A DNA stretch of 64,000 bases, from NCBI RefSeq assembly GCF_003219795.1, contig NZ_QJVC01000003.1, forward strand, positions 124,001 to 188,000, given 5' to 3'. This stretch comes from Arthrobacter psychrolactophilus. Lineage in GTDB: Bacteria; Actinomycetota; Actinomycetes; Actinomycetales; Micrococcaceae. Position numbers and translations under genes: made by a program. The notes beneath the pieces are model-generated. The model searched no databases and was not told where the DNA came from. It worked only from the letters and a program-made list of their open reading frames with translations. Below, one piece after another: positions 25,417 through 36,066 of the stretch (position 1 is its first letter; every line of letters begins with the position of its first letter).

Positions 25417-26037
25417 TTACTCCGCGGTGTCTTCTTCCGGAGCAGCAACCGCGGCGTCCTCGGACGCTGCTTCGTCGGTCGCAAGCTCAGTCGCGGCAGC
25501 TCCGCCGTCGGACTCTTCTTCAGAGTGCTCCGCCTCATGCGCGGCGGTGTGCTGAGCATGGAGGTTCATGGCAGCATCAGCGGCGGCCTGATCCTCGGGT
25601 CGGACACGCTCGGACCACGGCACCCAGGCCGGAGCCAGCACGGAGTCCTCGGTCGGCAACAAGCCCACCTCGTTGACCGTTGCCTCTTTGCCGCGCGACA
25701 CCCGGGACAGCGTGGCAAACCACGTCCAGCCGCGGTACCCGGGCTTGTTGCATTCGAAGAGGTGCGTCACACAGCGGACACCCTCGCTGCGGGCGCCGAC
25801 GTGCTTGCCGATCTCGTCAACCGTGGCGATACTCAGCACGGCGCTGCGGGCAGGATCCACCTCAGCAGCAAGGAACGAATCGGGCTTACCCACGCGCCAC
25901 AGCGGAATGCCCGGGCGCTGGGTCTCAGCCGCTTCTGTTTCGGCTGCACCAGCTACGGGGTTCTCCTGCTCCGGCGTTGCATCGGATGAAACAGGGGTGG
26001 CGGTTGATTCGCCGAGAAGTTCGGTCATGTTGGGCAC
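25417..26037 (-). CDS. DUF3027 domain protein
   Basis: A 206-residue acidic protein. The core (about 45-140) contains LWRVGKPDSFLAAEVDPAR, RCVTHLFECNKPGYRGWTWF and LAPAWVPWSERVRPED, the conserved DUF3027 pattern of actinobacteria. The last 60 residues are a low-complexity Ala/Glu tail. Function is unknown. The frame opens at GTG 26037, right after the cold-shock gene stop; an ATG three codons in (26028) is an alternative. Confidence 0.85.
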   Translation of the reverse strand: MPNMTELLGESTATPVSSDATPEQENPVAGAAETEAAETQRPGIPLWRVGKPDSFLAAEVDPARSAVLSIATVDEIGKHVGARSEGVRCVTHLFECNKPGYRGWTWFATLSRVSRGKEATVNEVGLLPTEDSVLAPAWVPWSERVRPEDQAAADAAMNLHAQHTAAHEAEHSEEESDGGAAATELATDEAASEDAAVAAPEEDTAE

Positions 26038-26039
26038 CG

Positions 26040-26420
26040 TTATGCGTCGAAGTTGTCGGCGACCTTGCGCAACGCCGCGGCAATCTTGCTCGCGTCACCG
26101 TCAGGGTACTTGCCGTTGGTCAGGGATCCGATGGAGTGCTCCAACAGGGAAACGAGGTCCTGCACGATGGGAGCAAGATCGCGGGCAGGCATACGCTTGG
26201 CCTTGGCGACCGAACCGCTGCGCTCGAGAATCTTCGCCGCCATGGCCTGGGCGCCCTTGCGACCGTCGGCCACACCGAATTCCATGCGCATGCCGGGCTT
26301 GATGTCGCCAGCGTCGGCGGGCAGGGCGTTGGCGCGCAGGAATACTTCGCGTCCGTCATCCGCTGCGATGATGCCGAAGCCTTTTTCGTTGTCGTACCAC
26401 TTCACTTTGCCGATAGGCAC
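26040..26420 (-). CDS. Cold-shock domain protein with C-terminal extension
   Basis: A 126-residue protein. Residues 1-65 are a cold-shock domain (KVKWYDNEKGFGIIAADDG is RNP1-like, EVFLRANAL replaces the usual VFVH). The rest is a helical basic then acidic extension, as in the longer actinobacterial CspB-like proteins. GTG start after AAGGGG. It probably binds single-stranded nucleic acid. The DUF3027 gene follows within two bases, so they form an operon. Confidence 0.9.
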   Translation of the reverse strand: MPIGKVKWYDNEKGFGIIAADDGREVFLRANALPADAGDIKPGMRMEFGVADGRKGAQAMAAKILERSGSVAKAKRMPARDLAPIVQDLVSLLEHSIGSLTNGKYPDGDASKIAAALRKVADNFDA

Positions 26421-26613
26421 TTGCTTTACCCCTTAAAAAGTCATTGGCGTGATTGACGAATCTGCCTTGTCTGGCTGCTCTTCGCTGTACTCACGGCCGG
26501 GAATCTTGCGGCCGGTACCTGCAATGGCAGATCGTATCGCTCTACTAGGTTCTAGGTTACCGTGTTCGCCACAGTACCGCGGCTTTGTGCTGAAACTGTC
26601 CGCTGTTAGCGTT

Positions 26614-26859
26614 ATGAGCATGAGTCCCCTTTATTCGGCCCCGCAAACCGTTGGCCGCGGCTGGCAGATTTTCAATTACACGGCCATGGCCATGGCCCTG
26701 ATTGCCCTCGTGGCCCTCATCGTGGTCCTCATCAGCAAGTGGGCCGGTGGCACCCCGTGGCCCGGCTTCAACTGGATCTCCATGATCGCCCTGCCGCTCG
26801 CCTTCCTCATGATGGGCGCCAGCGTGATGCATTCGGTGACCGTCCGACGCCGGCTCTAA
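26614..26859 (+). CDS. Small two-helix membrane protein
   Basis: An 81-residue protein with two membrane segments (about residues 22-44 and 53-73) and a basic C-terminus (TVRRRL). The open frame extends 55 codons upstream, but hydrophilic scrambled sequence there and overlap with the cold-shock gene promoter suggest start at MSMSPLYS. No strong ribosome site. Similar small proteins occur in this chromosomal neighbourhood in actinobacteria; function unknown. Confidence 0.6.
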   Translation: MSMSPLYSAPQTVGRGWQIFNYTAMAMALIALVALIVVLISKWAGGTPWPGFNWISMIALPLAFLMMGASVMHSVTVRRRL

Positions 26860-26996
26860 CCTCCCAGCCTTCCCCACCTCGGCTTCGTCCCCGGCCACGC
26901 TCTGGCGCGATATTTCCCAGTGCCATGGCAGAGGCTCCGGAGTAGGATCAGAAGCAGGCGGAGTCCGCTCAGCCGCCCGTACTTCGTGGAGGCGTT

Positions 26997-27788
26997 ATGA
27001 ACACCGAAGAGTCAGTAGCCGCGCACTACAGCCGAGGCAATGTCGAAGATGTGTTGCTAGGCATCATCAAGGCTGCCGGCGGAAATCCCCAGCATTTTGT
27101 GCCCGCCGATCTCCACGGAGCAGATCAGCTGCACATTGGCGGAGCCCAGGCCACAACACGCGTCGCTACCCGGGCAGGCGTCAACGCCGGAAGCCACGTG
27201 GTCGATCTCGGATCCGGAACGGGCGGGGTGGCACGTCATCTGGCCCACGACTTTGGTGCCACGGTTCATGGCGTCGACCTCACACCACAGTTCGTCGCCG
27301 CCGCCAGATCCCTGACGGAGCGCACCGGGCTCTCGAGTCTGGCCACCTTTAGCCAGGGCAGCATCTTGGCCTTACCGTTCGACGAATCTGTCTTCGATGT
27401 GGCCTTGTTGGTGCATGTGGGCATGAATATCCAAAACAAGGACCAGGTGTTTGCCGAGGCAGCCAGAGTGCTGCGCCCCGGCGGCATCATGGCCGTGTAC
27501 GACATCATGCTCATGGGCGGCGACATCGAGCAATACCCACTCCCCTGGGCACAGACGCCCGACACCTCATTCGTGCAGCCGCCGCTGGCCTACAGCGACG
27601 CGCTCGAACAGGCCGGATTCGAGGTTGATCAGGAAGTTAAGCCCCTCGCAGAAGGCATCGAATTCCTCGAGAAGTCCACGGCGTCCAGCGGTCCCGTGGG
27701 CGTCGATGCTGGCGCCCTCAGCAATCTCATGACCGCCTTCCGTTCCGGTGTCTTGTCCCCCGTGGAGATTTACGCCCACCTCCCCTGA
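26997..27788 (+). CDS. Class I SAM-dependent methyltransferase
   Basis: A 263-residue methyltransferase. Motif I is VVDLGSGTGGVARHLA near residue 68, motif II includes VHGVDLTPQFVAAAR, and the post-I region LPFDESVFDVALLVHVGMN and RVLRPGGIMAVYD are clear. The N-terminus (VAAHYSRGNVEDVLLGIIKAAG) resembles glycine/sarcosine/dimethylglycine N-methyltransferases, but the substrate is not established. Good GGAGG site. Confidence 0.85.
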   Translation: MNTEESVAAHYSRGNVEDVLLGIIKAAGGNPQHFVPADLHGADQLHIGGAQATTRVATRAGVNAGSHVVDLGSGTGGVARHLAHDFGATVHGVDLTPQFVAAARSLTERTGLSSLATFSQGSILALPFDESVFDVALLVHVGMNIQNKDQVFAEAARVLRPGGIMAVYDIMLMGGDIEQYPLPWAQTPDTSFVQPPLAYSDALEQAGFEVDQEVKPLAEGIEFLEKSTASSGPVGVDAGALSNLMTAFRSGVLSPVEIYAHLP

Positions 27789-27820
27789 CCCGTCCCCATC
27801 GAGGACGCGGTTGTCGCCTC

Positions 27821-28750
27821 CTACAGCGCCAAGCTTGCCTTGAGCGCTCCCAGCGCATCGGCCACGGGAGGCAGCTCCGGATGCCAGGCCCGCTCCCACT
27901 CCAGTGAAATCCACGGATCGGCAACTCCGTGCGCCGCCGAAATCCCCGCCGCCAGCGCGCGCATCTGCGGCAGCGGCAACTCACCCTCGCCCGGCAGCGT
28001 GAGCGTCACGGAGTTGCTTCCCGGATTCCGCATGCCGTCCTTATATTGGGCGTACGCCAGCGACTCCGCCAACAGCTCAGCCGTGCGTTCGGGCGCCTCG
28101 TCGTAACGCCACGGATGCATCAAATCCCAAATGACCTTGACCGGGGCAGCCGCGTCTACCTGCGACAGAATCCGCGAAATGTCGGTAGCCCGCGGGTGCG
28201 AGTCATGGGTTTCCAGCAACATCGTCACGCCGAGCTCCCGCGCGCGTTCGGCCGCCGCATTGAGCCGACGCGCCCCTAACGCATCCGCGGCCCGCAACTC
28301 CGAAGAGGGTTCCTCCCCCGGCGCAACCGGATCCAATCCGGCCCCCGGAAAGACGCGTACCTGAGCACCGTCGAGGCCCAGAGTCTTATTTCCCACCGAC
28401 AGAGCCGCGGCAAGTTCGACGGCGGCCAGCAGCTCCGCGAGCACCGGATCGTGCGCGCTTGACTCACGTGAGGCGACGGTGACGGGCGCTGCGGAGGTGG
28501 CGGCAGCTTCGGCGTCGTCCGCGTCAAGAGCGCACACCTTGACGTAGCTGGCGAGGGCAAGAACGCCGATCCCGGCGTCGCTCAGCTGCCGGGACACCTC
28601 GGCGCACTGGGCCGGGCTCATGCCGGGGAAAATGAATTCCCCGGGGGCCGCTCGTAGCTCCAGCGCCGTGGCTCCGGAAGCGTGGGCGGTGGCGATGACC
28701 TGGGCAAGTGAGTCCCCGGGGCAACCCAGCGTGGAGAAGGCCAACGGCAT
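27821..28750 (-). CDS. Sugar phosphate isomerase/epimerase (xylose isomerase-like TIM barrel)
   Basis: A 309-residue AP-endonuclease-2-type TIM barrel. It opens FSTLGCPGDSLAQVIATAHASGATALELRA, then has LLETHDSHPRATD and VKVIWDLMHPWRYDEAPE with the metal-binding Glu, His and Asp residues. The family includes inosose and hydroxypyruvate isomerases; the exact substrate is unknown. AAAGG site before the ATG. Confidence 0.8.
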   Translation of the reverse strand: MPLAFSTLGCPGDSLAQVIATAHASGATALELRAAPGEFIFPGMSPAQCAEVSRQLSDAGIGVLALASYVKVCALDADDAEAAATSAAPVTVASRESSAHDPVLAELLAAVELAAALSVGNKTLGLDGAQVRVFPGAGLDPVAPGEEPSSELRAADALGARRLNAAAERARELGVTMLLETHDSHPRATDISRILSQVDAAAPVKVIWDLMHPWRYDEAPERTAELLAESLAYAQYKDGMRNPGSNSVTLTLPGEGELPLPQMRALAAGISAAHGVADPWISLEWERAWHPELPPVADALGALKASLAL

Positions 28751-28928
28751 GAAAAAACCTTTCAGCGGTGAACGGTGATGGCTCCAGACTATCCGGGCAA
28801 CCGCTTTCCAGCAATGCTTCCGCGGCCCGGCGTAACCGTACTAGTCGCTGGGAACTCTCTGGGCGTATGCTGACAGTACTTACCCACGGAATATCCAGCA
28901 TATTCCCAGCCAATGGTCGGAGACTGAA

Positions 28929-29642
28929 ATGGTGAAGAAGACCGGACCTGAAGCCAAGTTGCTTGTTGTAGACGACGAGCCCAATATTCGTGAGCTGCTC
29001 TCCACCTCCCTGCGCTTTGCAGGCTTTGAGGTCATCGCGGCGGCTAATGGGCGCGAAGCCCTCGCCGCTGCCGAAGAGCACAACCCTGACCTTGCCGTCC
29101 TCGACGTCATGCTTCCGGACATGGACGGTTTTACCGTCACACGCCGGCTGCGCGCCGCGGGCAGGCACTTCCCGGTGCTCTTCTTGACCGCCCGGGACGA
29201 CACCGAGGACAAGGTCACCGGCCTGACGGTCGGCGGCGATGACTATGTCACCAAGCCGTTCAGCCTCGACGAGGTCGTGGCCCGTATCCGTGCCGTGTTG
29301 CGCCGCACCCAGCCCATGGAAGACGACGACGCGGTCCTGCGCGTTGCCGATCTCGAGCTCGACGACGACGCCCACGAGGTGCGCCGCGCCGGCAAGACCG
29401 TGGAACTGTCCCCCACCGAGTTCAAACTCCTGCGTTACCTCATGCTGAACCCCAACCGGGTACTGTCCAAGGCCCAGATTCTGGATCACGTGTGGGAATA
29501 CGACTTCAATGGCGACGCCTCGATCGTTGAATCGTACATTTCCTACCTGCGCCGCAAGGTAGACATCGACGCCTCGCTTCCTGCCTTGATTCAGACCAAG
29601 CGCGGCGTGGGTTACGTGCTGCGAACGGCCGACAAGCGCTAA
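28929..29642 (+). CDS. OmpR/PhoP-family response regulator
   Basis: A 237-residue two-component regulator. The receiver domain has LVVDDEPN, the phospho-acceptor VLDVMLPDMDGF, FLTARDD and the conserved Lys in YVTKPFS. The winged helix ends SYISYLRRKVD...KRGVGYVLR. It resembles mycobacterial PhoP in length and sequence. The kinase gene follows after 15 bases. GGAG site before ATG. Confidence 0.94.
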   Translation: MVKKTGPEAKLLVVDDEPNIRELLSTSLRFAGFEVIAAANGREALAAAEEHNPDLAVLDVMLPDMDGFTVTRRLRAAGRHFPVLFLTARDDTEDKVTGLTVGGDDYVTKPFSLDEVVARIRAVLRRTQPMEDDDAVLRVADLELDDDAHEVRRAGKTVELSPTEFKLLRYLMLNPNRVLSKAQILDHVWEYDFNGDASIVESYISYLRRKVDIDASLPALIQTKRGVGYVLRTADKR

Positions 29643-29657
29643 CGCTCGGGACTGACT

Positions 29658-31178
29658 TTGATTACGTTGTGGAAGAACGCCTCCCTGCGTTCCCAGCTGG
29701 TGGCCATCATCAGCGCCCTGCTGAGCGTTTCTTTGTTGGCGCTCGGCGCCACAACGTTTCTTTTGCTGCACTCCGTCCTGGAAGATCAGATGGATACCCA
29801 GCTCAAGACCTTCCAAAACTCCATCATCAGCCACGGCACGGTGGACTCAAAAAGCACCGGTCAGACACCGTTCACTTTTGATTACTACGTGGGTTTTCAC
29901 TTCGCCGAGGGCTCGCTCGCGGATCAAAACCGGTCCGGTCAAGATAAGCCCGTCTATTCGATGTACTCCTTGGCTCAGGCCAAAGACCTCAACGGCACCA
30001 CCTTCACGGTTCCTAGCAGCGACGGTGGCGCCCCCTGGCGCATCACGGTTCTGGCACCCCAGGGCTTCGACTACAAACCCGCCCTCGGCTCCCTTACTCC
30101 GGAGACCTATACGGGCTATGTGGTGGTGGGCATTCCCTATGAGAGCCTGAATCTGACCATGGAACGGCTCGCGGTCGTCATTGCGGGCGTGGCGATCCTG
30201 ACCATCACCTTGGGCACCATGATTGCTTACTGGACCGTTACCAGGTCCTTTAGGCCGCTGCGACGTGTCGAGAAGACGGCCGCCGCTATTGCCGACGGCG
30301 ACCTCTCGCGCCGCGTGGACGTGGAGAACCCTGCCACGGAGGTGGGGCGACTTTCCGTCTCGCTCAACTCCATGCTGGCCCACATTGAGCATGCTTTTGC
30401 TGCCCGCACGGCGTCCGAACGGAAGATGCGCCGCTTCGTGGCCGATGCCTCGCATGAACTCCGCACCCCGCTCGTGACGATTCGTGGTTTCTCCGAGCTC
30501 TACCGCCACGGCGCCCTGCAGACTCCCGAGGATGTCGGCACGGCCATGGGTCGTATCGAGAGCGAGGCCAAGCGCATGGGCGAACTCGTCGAGGACCTGC
30601 TCATGCTGGCCCGCATCGACGAACAGCGCCCCCTGCAACTCAAGCCCGTGGATCTCTTGATCATTGGGCACGACGCGGTCTTGGACGCCACGGCCTCCGC
30701 GCGCGATCGCAGTTTTGCGGTGGTGGGGCTCGACGGCGGACCTGGCACCTCCGCGCCTAGTGTCGGAGACGATGCGAAATTGCGTCAGGTCGTCACTAAT
30801 CTGATGGGCAACGCGCTGCGTTACACCCCTGAGGGCTCCCCCATCGAGATCATGGTCGGCACCCGATCCGAGGGAACCACTAAGTACTCCGTGATCAAGA
30901 TTCGCGATCACGGTCCGGGTATCTCCGAGGAAGAGGCACCCCGCGTCTTCGAGCGTTTCTACCGTGCAGACTCATCCCGGGATCGCAACACGGGAGGAAG
31001 CGGTCTGGGTCTGGCCATCGTCTCGGCCATCGTGGCCTCCCACGAGGGCACGGTCCGCCTCGAAAACACACCAGGCGGCGGTGCCACCATGGCCATTGAG
31101 CTGCCCTACCATGCGTTGTCAGGAGATGAGCGGGACGATGTCGATTCCGAGATCTTCGACGATTCCGACGTGGACTGA
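29658..31178 (+). CDS. Sensor histidine kinase
   Basis: A 506-residue membrane kinase. Helix 1 (about residues 13-35) and helix 2 (about 170-192) flank an extracytoplasmic sensor domain of 130 residues. A HAMP linker follows (VTRSFRPLRRVEKTAAAIADGDLSRRV), then the H-box DASHELRTPLVTIRGF, N-box (LRQVVTNLMGNALRYTPEG), G1 (IRDHGPGI) and G2 (GGSGLGLAIV). TTG 29658 is the first start; TTG or GTG a few codons in are possible. Partner of the preceding regulator. Confidence 0.93.
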   Translation: MITLWKNASLRSQLVAIISALLSVSLLALGATTFLLLHSVLEDQMDTQLKTFQNSIISHGTVDSKSTGQTPFTFDYYVGFHFAEGSLADQNRSGQDKPVYSMYSLAQAKDLNGTTFTVPSSDGGAPWRITVLAPQGFDYKPALGSLTPETYTGYVVVGIPYESLNLTMERLAVVIAGVAILTITLGTMIAYWTVTRSFRPLRRVEKTAAAIADGDLSRRVDVENPATEVGRLSVSLNSMLAHIEHAFAARTASERKMRRFVADASHELRTPLVTIRGFSELYRHGALQTPEDVGTAMGRIESEAKRMGELVEDLLMLARIDEQRPLQLKPVDLLIIGHDAVLDATASARDRSFAVVGLDGGPGTSAPSVGDDAKLRQVVTNLMGNALRYTPEGSPIEIMVGTRSEGTTKYSVIKIRDHGPGISEEEAPRVFERFYRADSSRDRNTGGSGLGLAIVSAIVASHEGTVRLENTPGGGATMAIELPYHALSGDERDDVDSEIFDDSDVD

Positions 31179-31314
31179 CTCCTCCACAAGCGCCACTGCG
31201 AGCTGTCCTGTCCCCATTTTCGGGTTGCTATCTTTCACTGCCTCACCGCGAATTCTAGGCTGATCCTTGTCCCTGAAATTCTTGAAGTTTCACTTCACAG
31301 ACAAGGTTCTTCTC

Positions 31315-31608
31315 ATGGCACAGTTCAACGTCAACAGCGACGATCTGGCACTCAAAAGCAGCGCGGTCAAGGGTTCCGTGGAGCGGATCAGGATGGAGGT
31401 TGACGCTATGAAGCGCAATCTGCTGGATCTGCAGTCCACATGGACCGGATCGGCCGCCACCAACTTCCAGGCGCTCCTGCAGGAATGGCATGCCACGGAG
31501 CTCAAGGTTGAGGCTTCTCTAGAAAGCATCAACGCAGCGCTCTCCATGGCTGCCACGCAATACGCACAGGCCGAAGATGCCAACACCCGGATGTTCACGA
31601 TGCGGTGA
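31315..31608 (+). CDS. WXG100 family (ESAT-6-like) protein
   Basis: A 97-residue helical protein with the WTG motif in STWTGSAATNFQALLQ near residue 42 and the length of WXG100 proteins. These are type VII (ESX) secretion substrates or structural partners. The ATG at 31315 gives the normal N-terminus MAQFNVNSDDL; the open frame runs 16 codons further upstream without a match. It stands alone: no EccC, EccB or second WXG100 gene is nearby. A TAGGCT that could be a -10 box lies near 31256. Confidence 0.85.
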   Translation: MAQFNVNSDDLALKSSAVKGSVERIRMEVDAMKRNLLDLQSTWTGSAATNFQALLQEWHATELKVEASLESINAALSMAATQYAQAEDANTRMFTMR

Positions 31609-31641
31609 CATCCGGGTCTTGGGCCGCGAACGTCCTCCCGC

Positions 31642-32664
31642 TTAGACCTCTGTGGTTCCCTGATGATGCCTCAGGCGCCACTGGCCGTCCTGACGCTGCC
31701 AGATCGAGCTGCGCAGCGCGCTTCCCTTCGGTGAGACGCTACGGTAGCTCAGGAGCGCCGTCTCGGCGTCCAGCTGAGCCAGGGACAGGACCTGCAGCTC
31801 CCGAGCAACGGCTTCCTCGTCGCTGAACATCTCCAGGATCTCCGCACGAGACCAGCGGCGTCCCGAGACGCCGATCTCTTCAAATTGCGGGTGGAGCAGC
31901 TCTCCGACACGCAAGGGGTCGGCGCGGACGGCAGGGTCGAGAAGTTCCCGTTCCAACTCCACGACGGTTTCCAGGGCCGCATCGCGGTGGTTGTCGAACG
32001 CCGGATCGGCGTCGTCATCCAGCAAGGAAAACAAGTCAGGTTGCTCCAGCTCGTCCAAGAGGAGCACGGTTTTCACGGGAGCCGTGGCAGCCGGCGACAC
32101 CGCTGCGCTGGAATTCTGGGTCGCTGAGCCCACGGCTGTTGCCGGCTTGGCTGCTGCGGGCTTGGCAGCAGGCTCGGCCACCTCGGTGTCGAGCACGGCT
32201 CCGGGGAAGCCAGGACCGGCGTGGGGGGCGCGCTTGGCTTGGTAGGCGGTGGCGGCGTCTCGGGCGCGGTCATCGGCGGCCTCGTTCAGCTCATGACCGG
32301 CATGCCCCTTGACCCATTCAAACTCGTAGTTTCGGCCAGCGATGGCGGCGTCGATTTCCTTGAGCAAATCAAGGTTGAGGACGGGCTTGCCGTCAGACTT
32401 CTTCCAACCCTTGCGCTTCCAGCCCGGCATCCACTTGGTGACCGAGTTGATGACGTACTGGCTATCGCACAGAATGTGCAGCCGTTCTTCGGGCCTATGC
32501 GCCGTGGACTTGAACAGGTCCAGGACGGCCATGAGCTCGCCCATGTTGTTTGTGCCGTGAGGCCACCCGCCGGCACGCCAGCAGTTCTCGTCCACGTACC
32601 AGGCCCAACCAGCCGGGCCGGGATTTCCTAAAGCCGAACCATCGGCAGCAGCAACAATTGTCAT
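31642..32664 (-). CDS. RNase HI fused to a C-terminal DUF4440/NTF2-like domain
   Basis: A 340-residue fusion. Residues 1-145 are RNase HI: ADGSALGNPGPAGWAW, NNMGELMAV, CDSQYVIN and AADDRARD hold the Asp-Glu-Asp-Asp metal site. An Ala/Pro-rich linker (150-210) leads to a 130-residue domain with ELERELLDPAVRADPLRVGELLHPQFEEIGVSGR and SYRSVSPKG...SIWQRQDGQWRLRHHQGT, the DUF4440/SnoaL-like fold. The first half removes RNA from RNA-DNA hybrids; the role of the second is unknown. Confidence 0.87.
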   Translation of the reverse strand: MTIVAAADGSALGNPGPAGWAWYVDENCWRAGGWPHGTNNMGELMAVLDLFKSTAHRPEERLHILCDSQYVINSVTKWMPGWKRKGWKKSDGKPVLNLDLLKEIDAAIAGRNYEFEWVKGHAGHELNEAADDRARDAATAYQAKRAPHAGPGFPGAVLDTEVAEPAAKPAAAKPATAVGSATQNSSAAVSPAATAPVKTVLLLDELEQPDLFSLLDDDADPAFDNHRDAALETVVELERELLDPAVRADPLRVGELLHPQFEEIGVSGRRWSRAEILEMFSDEEAVARELQVLSLAQLDAETALLSYRSVSPKGSALRSSIWQRQDGQWRLRHHQGTTEV

Positions 32665-32705
32665 ACCTTATATACTTTCAGACTCCGCCGACATTTAAAC
32701 GCCAC

Positions 32706-32733
32706 AGGCGCCCTTCCCGGAGGAAGAGCGCCC
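32706..32733 (-). terminator. Probable groEL terminator hairpin
   Basis: GGCGCCCTTCC and GGAAGAGCGCC form a stem with one bulge 24-51 bases after the groEL stop. The following T-tract is weak (TGGCGTTTAAAT), so termination may need rho. Confidence 0.55.
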
Positions 32734-32756
32734 GTGACCAGAGAAAACAGTGGGGG

Positions 32757-34469
<1,713 letters not shown>

Positions 34470-34542
34470 CTATATACAACAGCCGTGAACCCTCACCCAA
34501 TGAGGAAATTCAATACCCCGACGGTGGCTGCCTGACTAGAAA

Positions 34543-34569
34543 TTAGCAGTCGCCACCTCAGAGTGCTAA
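34543..34569. promoter_or_regulatory. CIRCE element 1 (HrcA operator)
   Basis: TTAGCAGTC - nine bases - GAGTGCTAA. It matches the CIRCE consensus TTAGCACTC-N9-GAGTGCTAA with one substitution. It lies 160 bases upstream of groEL. Confidence 0.9.
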
Positions 34570-34577
34570 GTCAATAA

Positions 34578-34604
34578 TTAGCACTCGCCACACCAGAGTG
34601 CAAG
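34578..34604. promoter_or_regulatory. CIRCE element 2 (HrcA operator)
   Basis: TTAGCACTC - nine bases - GAGTGCAAG. The left arm is perfect; the right arm departs at two positions. Its spacing from element 1 is 35 bases centre to centre. The rest of the 454-base gap (34383-34836) holds no gene; ahead of the TM2 gene I see only a TAGCGTTGTGGATAA stretch at 34741 that recurs near 14151. Confidence 0.85.
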
Positions 34605-34836
34605 CGGAGAACGTGGTATGAGCTTCAGGCGAACGGAGTTAATCCCCGCGATAATTGCCAGAATTCATGTCTCAACGCAACTATTCCGACTTATTGGCCT
34701 GACTTGACGTGGCTCCCTTTCGGCACGGCCCGCAAGAGACTAGCGTTGTGGATAAGCACCATTCACAGAAAACCTTGAGGAACCGCCACTCAACCGGCGG
34801 CGCTGCGAGGCGCACGTACTAGGACCAGGAGAGACC

Positions 34837-35337
34837 ATGACAGAAAACAACAATCCCGAGAAAAGCTCCGACGTTCCCGCTGGCTACGATCAGCCCGCCC
34901 CGGGATATCAGGCACCGCCGAGCTACTCGGCGCCGGTAGCCCCCGAAGCCCCGGCAACTTTCGCACCACCGGCAGCTCCCAGCTATCCGCAGCCTCCAGT
35001 GGCACCGGCACCCGTGGCACCGCAGGCTACTTACTCCCAGCCCAACTACAGTCAGCCGGGCGGCTACCAGCAGCCGGCTTATGCAGCTGGCTATGGCGCC
35101 GAACAAAAGTCCAAGGTTGTTGCCGGTATCTTGGGCATCCTGCTCGGCACCTTGGGCATCCACAACTTCTACTTGGGTAAGACCAAGATCGCCCTGATCC
35201 AGCTCCTCGTCTCGGTCCTGAGCTTCGGCATCTTGGCCTGGGCCATCGGAATCTGGGGCTTGGTCGAGGGCATCTTGATTCTGATCGGCAGCGAAAACTA
35301 CCGCAATGACGGCAAGGGCATCCCCCTGAAGGACTAG
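34837..35337 (+). CDS. TM2 domain-containing membrane protein
   Basis: A 166-residue protein. The first 85 residues are Pro/Tyr/Gln-rich with repeated SYxxP and QPxY units. The TM2 domain follows: KSKVVAGILGILLGTLGIHNFYLGK, then two hydrophobic helices with the turn GIWGLVEGI. TM2 proteins are small two-helix proteins of mostly unknown role. AGGAGA ribosome site. Confidence 0.88.
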   Translation: MTENNNPEKSSDVPAGYDQPAPGYQAPPSYSAPVAPEAPATFAPPAAPSYPQPPVAPAPVAPQATYSQPNYSQPGGYQQPAYAAGYGAEQKSKVVAGILGILLGTLGIHNFYLGKTKIALIQLLVSVLSFGILAWAIGIWGLVEGILILIGSENYRNDGKGIPLKD

Positions 35338-35352
35338 CTCTCACAAAAAGTA

Positions 35353-35402
35353 CGACGGCGGCGACTCAAGCCTTTGAATCAAAAGGTGAGTCGCCGCCGT
35401 CG
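35353..35402. terminator. Bidirectional terminator between convergent genes
   Basis: A perfect 16-base stem CGACGGCGGCGACTCA with its complement and an 18-base interior that itself pairs CCTTT/AAAGG. It is preceded by AAAAAG on one side. It serves the TM2 and LytR_C genes. The GCGACTCA core resembles the arm end of the 60-base repeats. Confidence 0.82.
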
Positions 35403-35430
35403 CGCTTTGGAGAAAATTCGTTACGTGAGC

Positions 35431-36024
35431 TTACGCGCCCGGGCCAAGAACCACGGCGAGCGGAATGCCCAGATCTGCGGTGTCGAGGAGGGTCGGAATG
35501 TTCAGCAGCACACTGAGGGCCTCGGCGTTAGCCTTCTGCTCGATGCCGTTGTAGTAAATGACCGAGGTGCCCTGCGGCTGACCGGCCCAGTTGGCCGACT
35601 GCGACACGCTCCAGCCATCGCCCATGACGAGTGCCGAGTAACGACCGGCCAGGCCCGAGGTACCCACGGCGTTGAAAATGGCCACCGGAATGGACTTATC
35701 AACCACGGACTCGGGGGTGGGCTCCGGGGTCGGCGTCTCGACGGGAGCAATCGTGGGCTCTTCCGTCGGAGTCGCAGACGGCGTGGCGCTGACCGAAGGC
35801 TCGGCAGGTGCCGTAGCAGTGGTTTCACTGGCCGTCGGAGTGCCATTGTCGAGCACCTTGGGCATGATGAAGAAGGCCAGCAGACCGACGAGCAGAGCCG
35901 CCACACCAAAGAACATCAGCGGAGCTAGGGAGCTCTTTCGAGTTTCAAGCGACGATCGGTGGACGCCGTGGCGTGCCGAATTTTCCTCGACGTCGTCGAA
36001 TTCATCCCGCGGGTATTTACTCAT
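35431..36024 (-). CDS. LytR C-terminal domain protein
   Basis: A 197-residue single-pass membrane protein. A polar N-terminus, a membrane helix near 33-53 (LMFFGVAALLVGLLAFFIM), a Thr/Pro/Glu-rich linker, and then a LytR_C domain (VAIFNAVGTSGLAGRYSALVMGDGWSV...VIYYNG) outside the membrane. LytR_C domains accompany cell-wall polymer ligases; this one has no catalytic LCP domain. It neighbours the DUF3263 gene on the same strand, as in many actinobacteria. Confidence 0.88.
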   Translation of the reverse strand: MSKYPRDEFDDVEENSARHGVHRSSLETRKSSLAPLMFFGVAALLVGLLAFFIMPKVLDNGTPTASETTATAPAEPSVSATPSATPTEEPTIAPVETPTPEPTPESVVDKSIPVAIFNAVGTSGLAGRYSALVMGDGWSVSQSANWAGQPQGTSVIYYNGIEQKANAEALSVLLNIPTLLDTADLGIPLAVVLGPGA

Positions 36025-36066
36025 TATGCAGTGCTGTCCTTGTGGGTACGTTAGGTGTTGGGCGCG

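Noticed and set aside
28524-29834. Minus-strand open frame of 436 codons
   Set aside because: Antisense to the response regulator and crosses into the isomerase gene in another frame.
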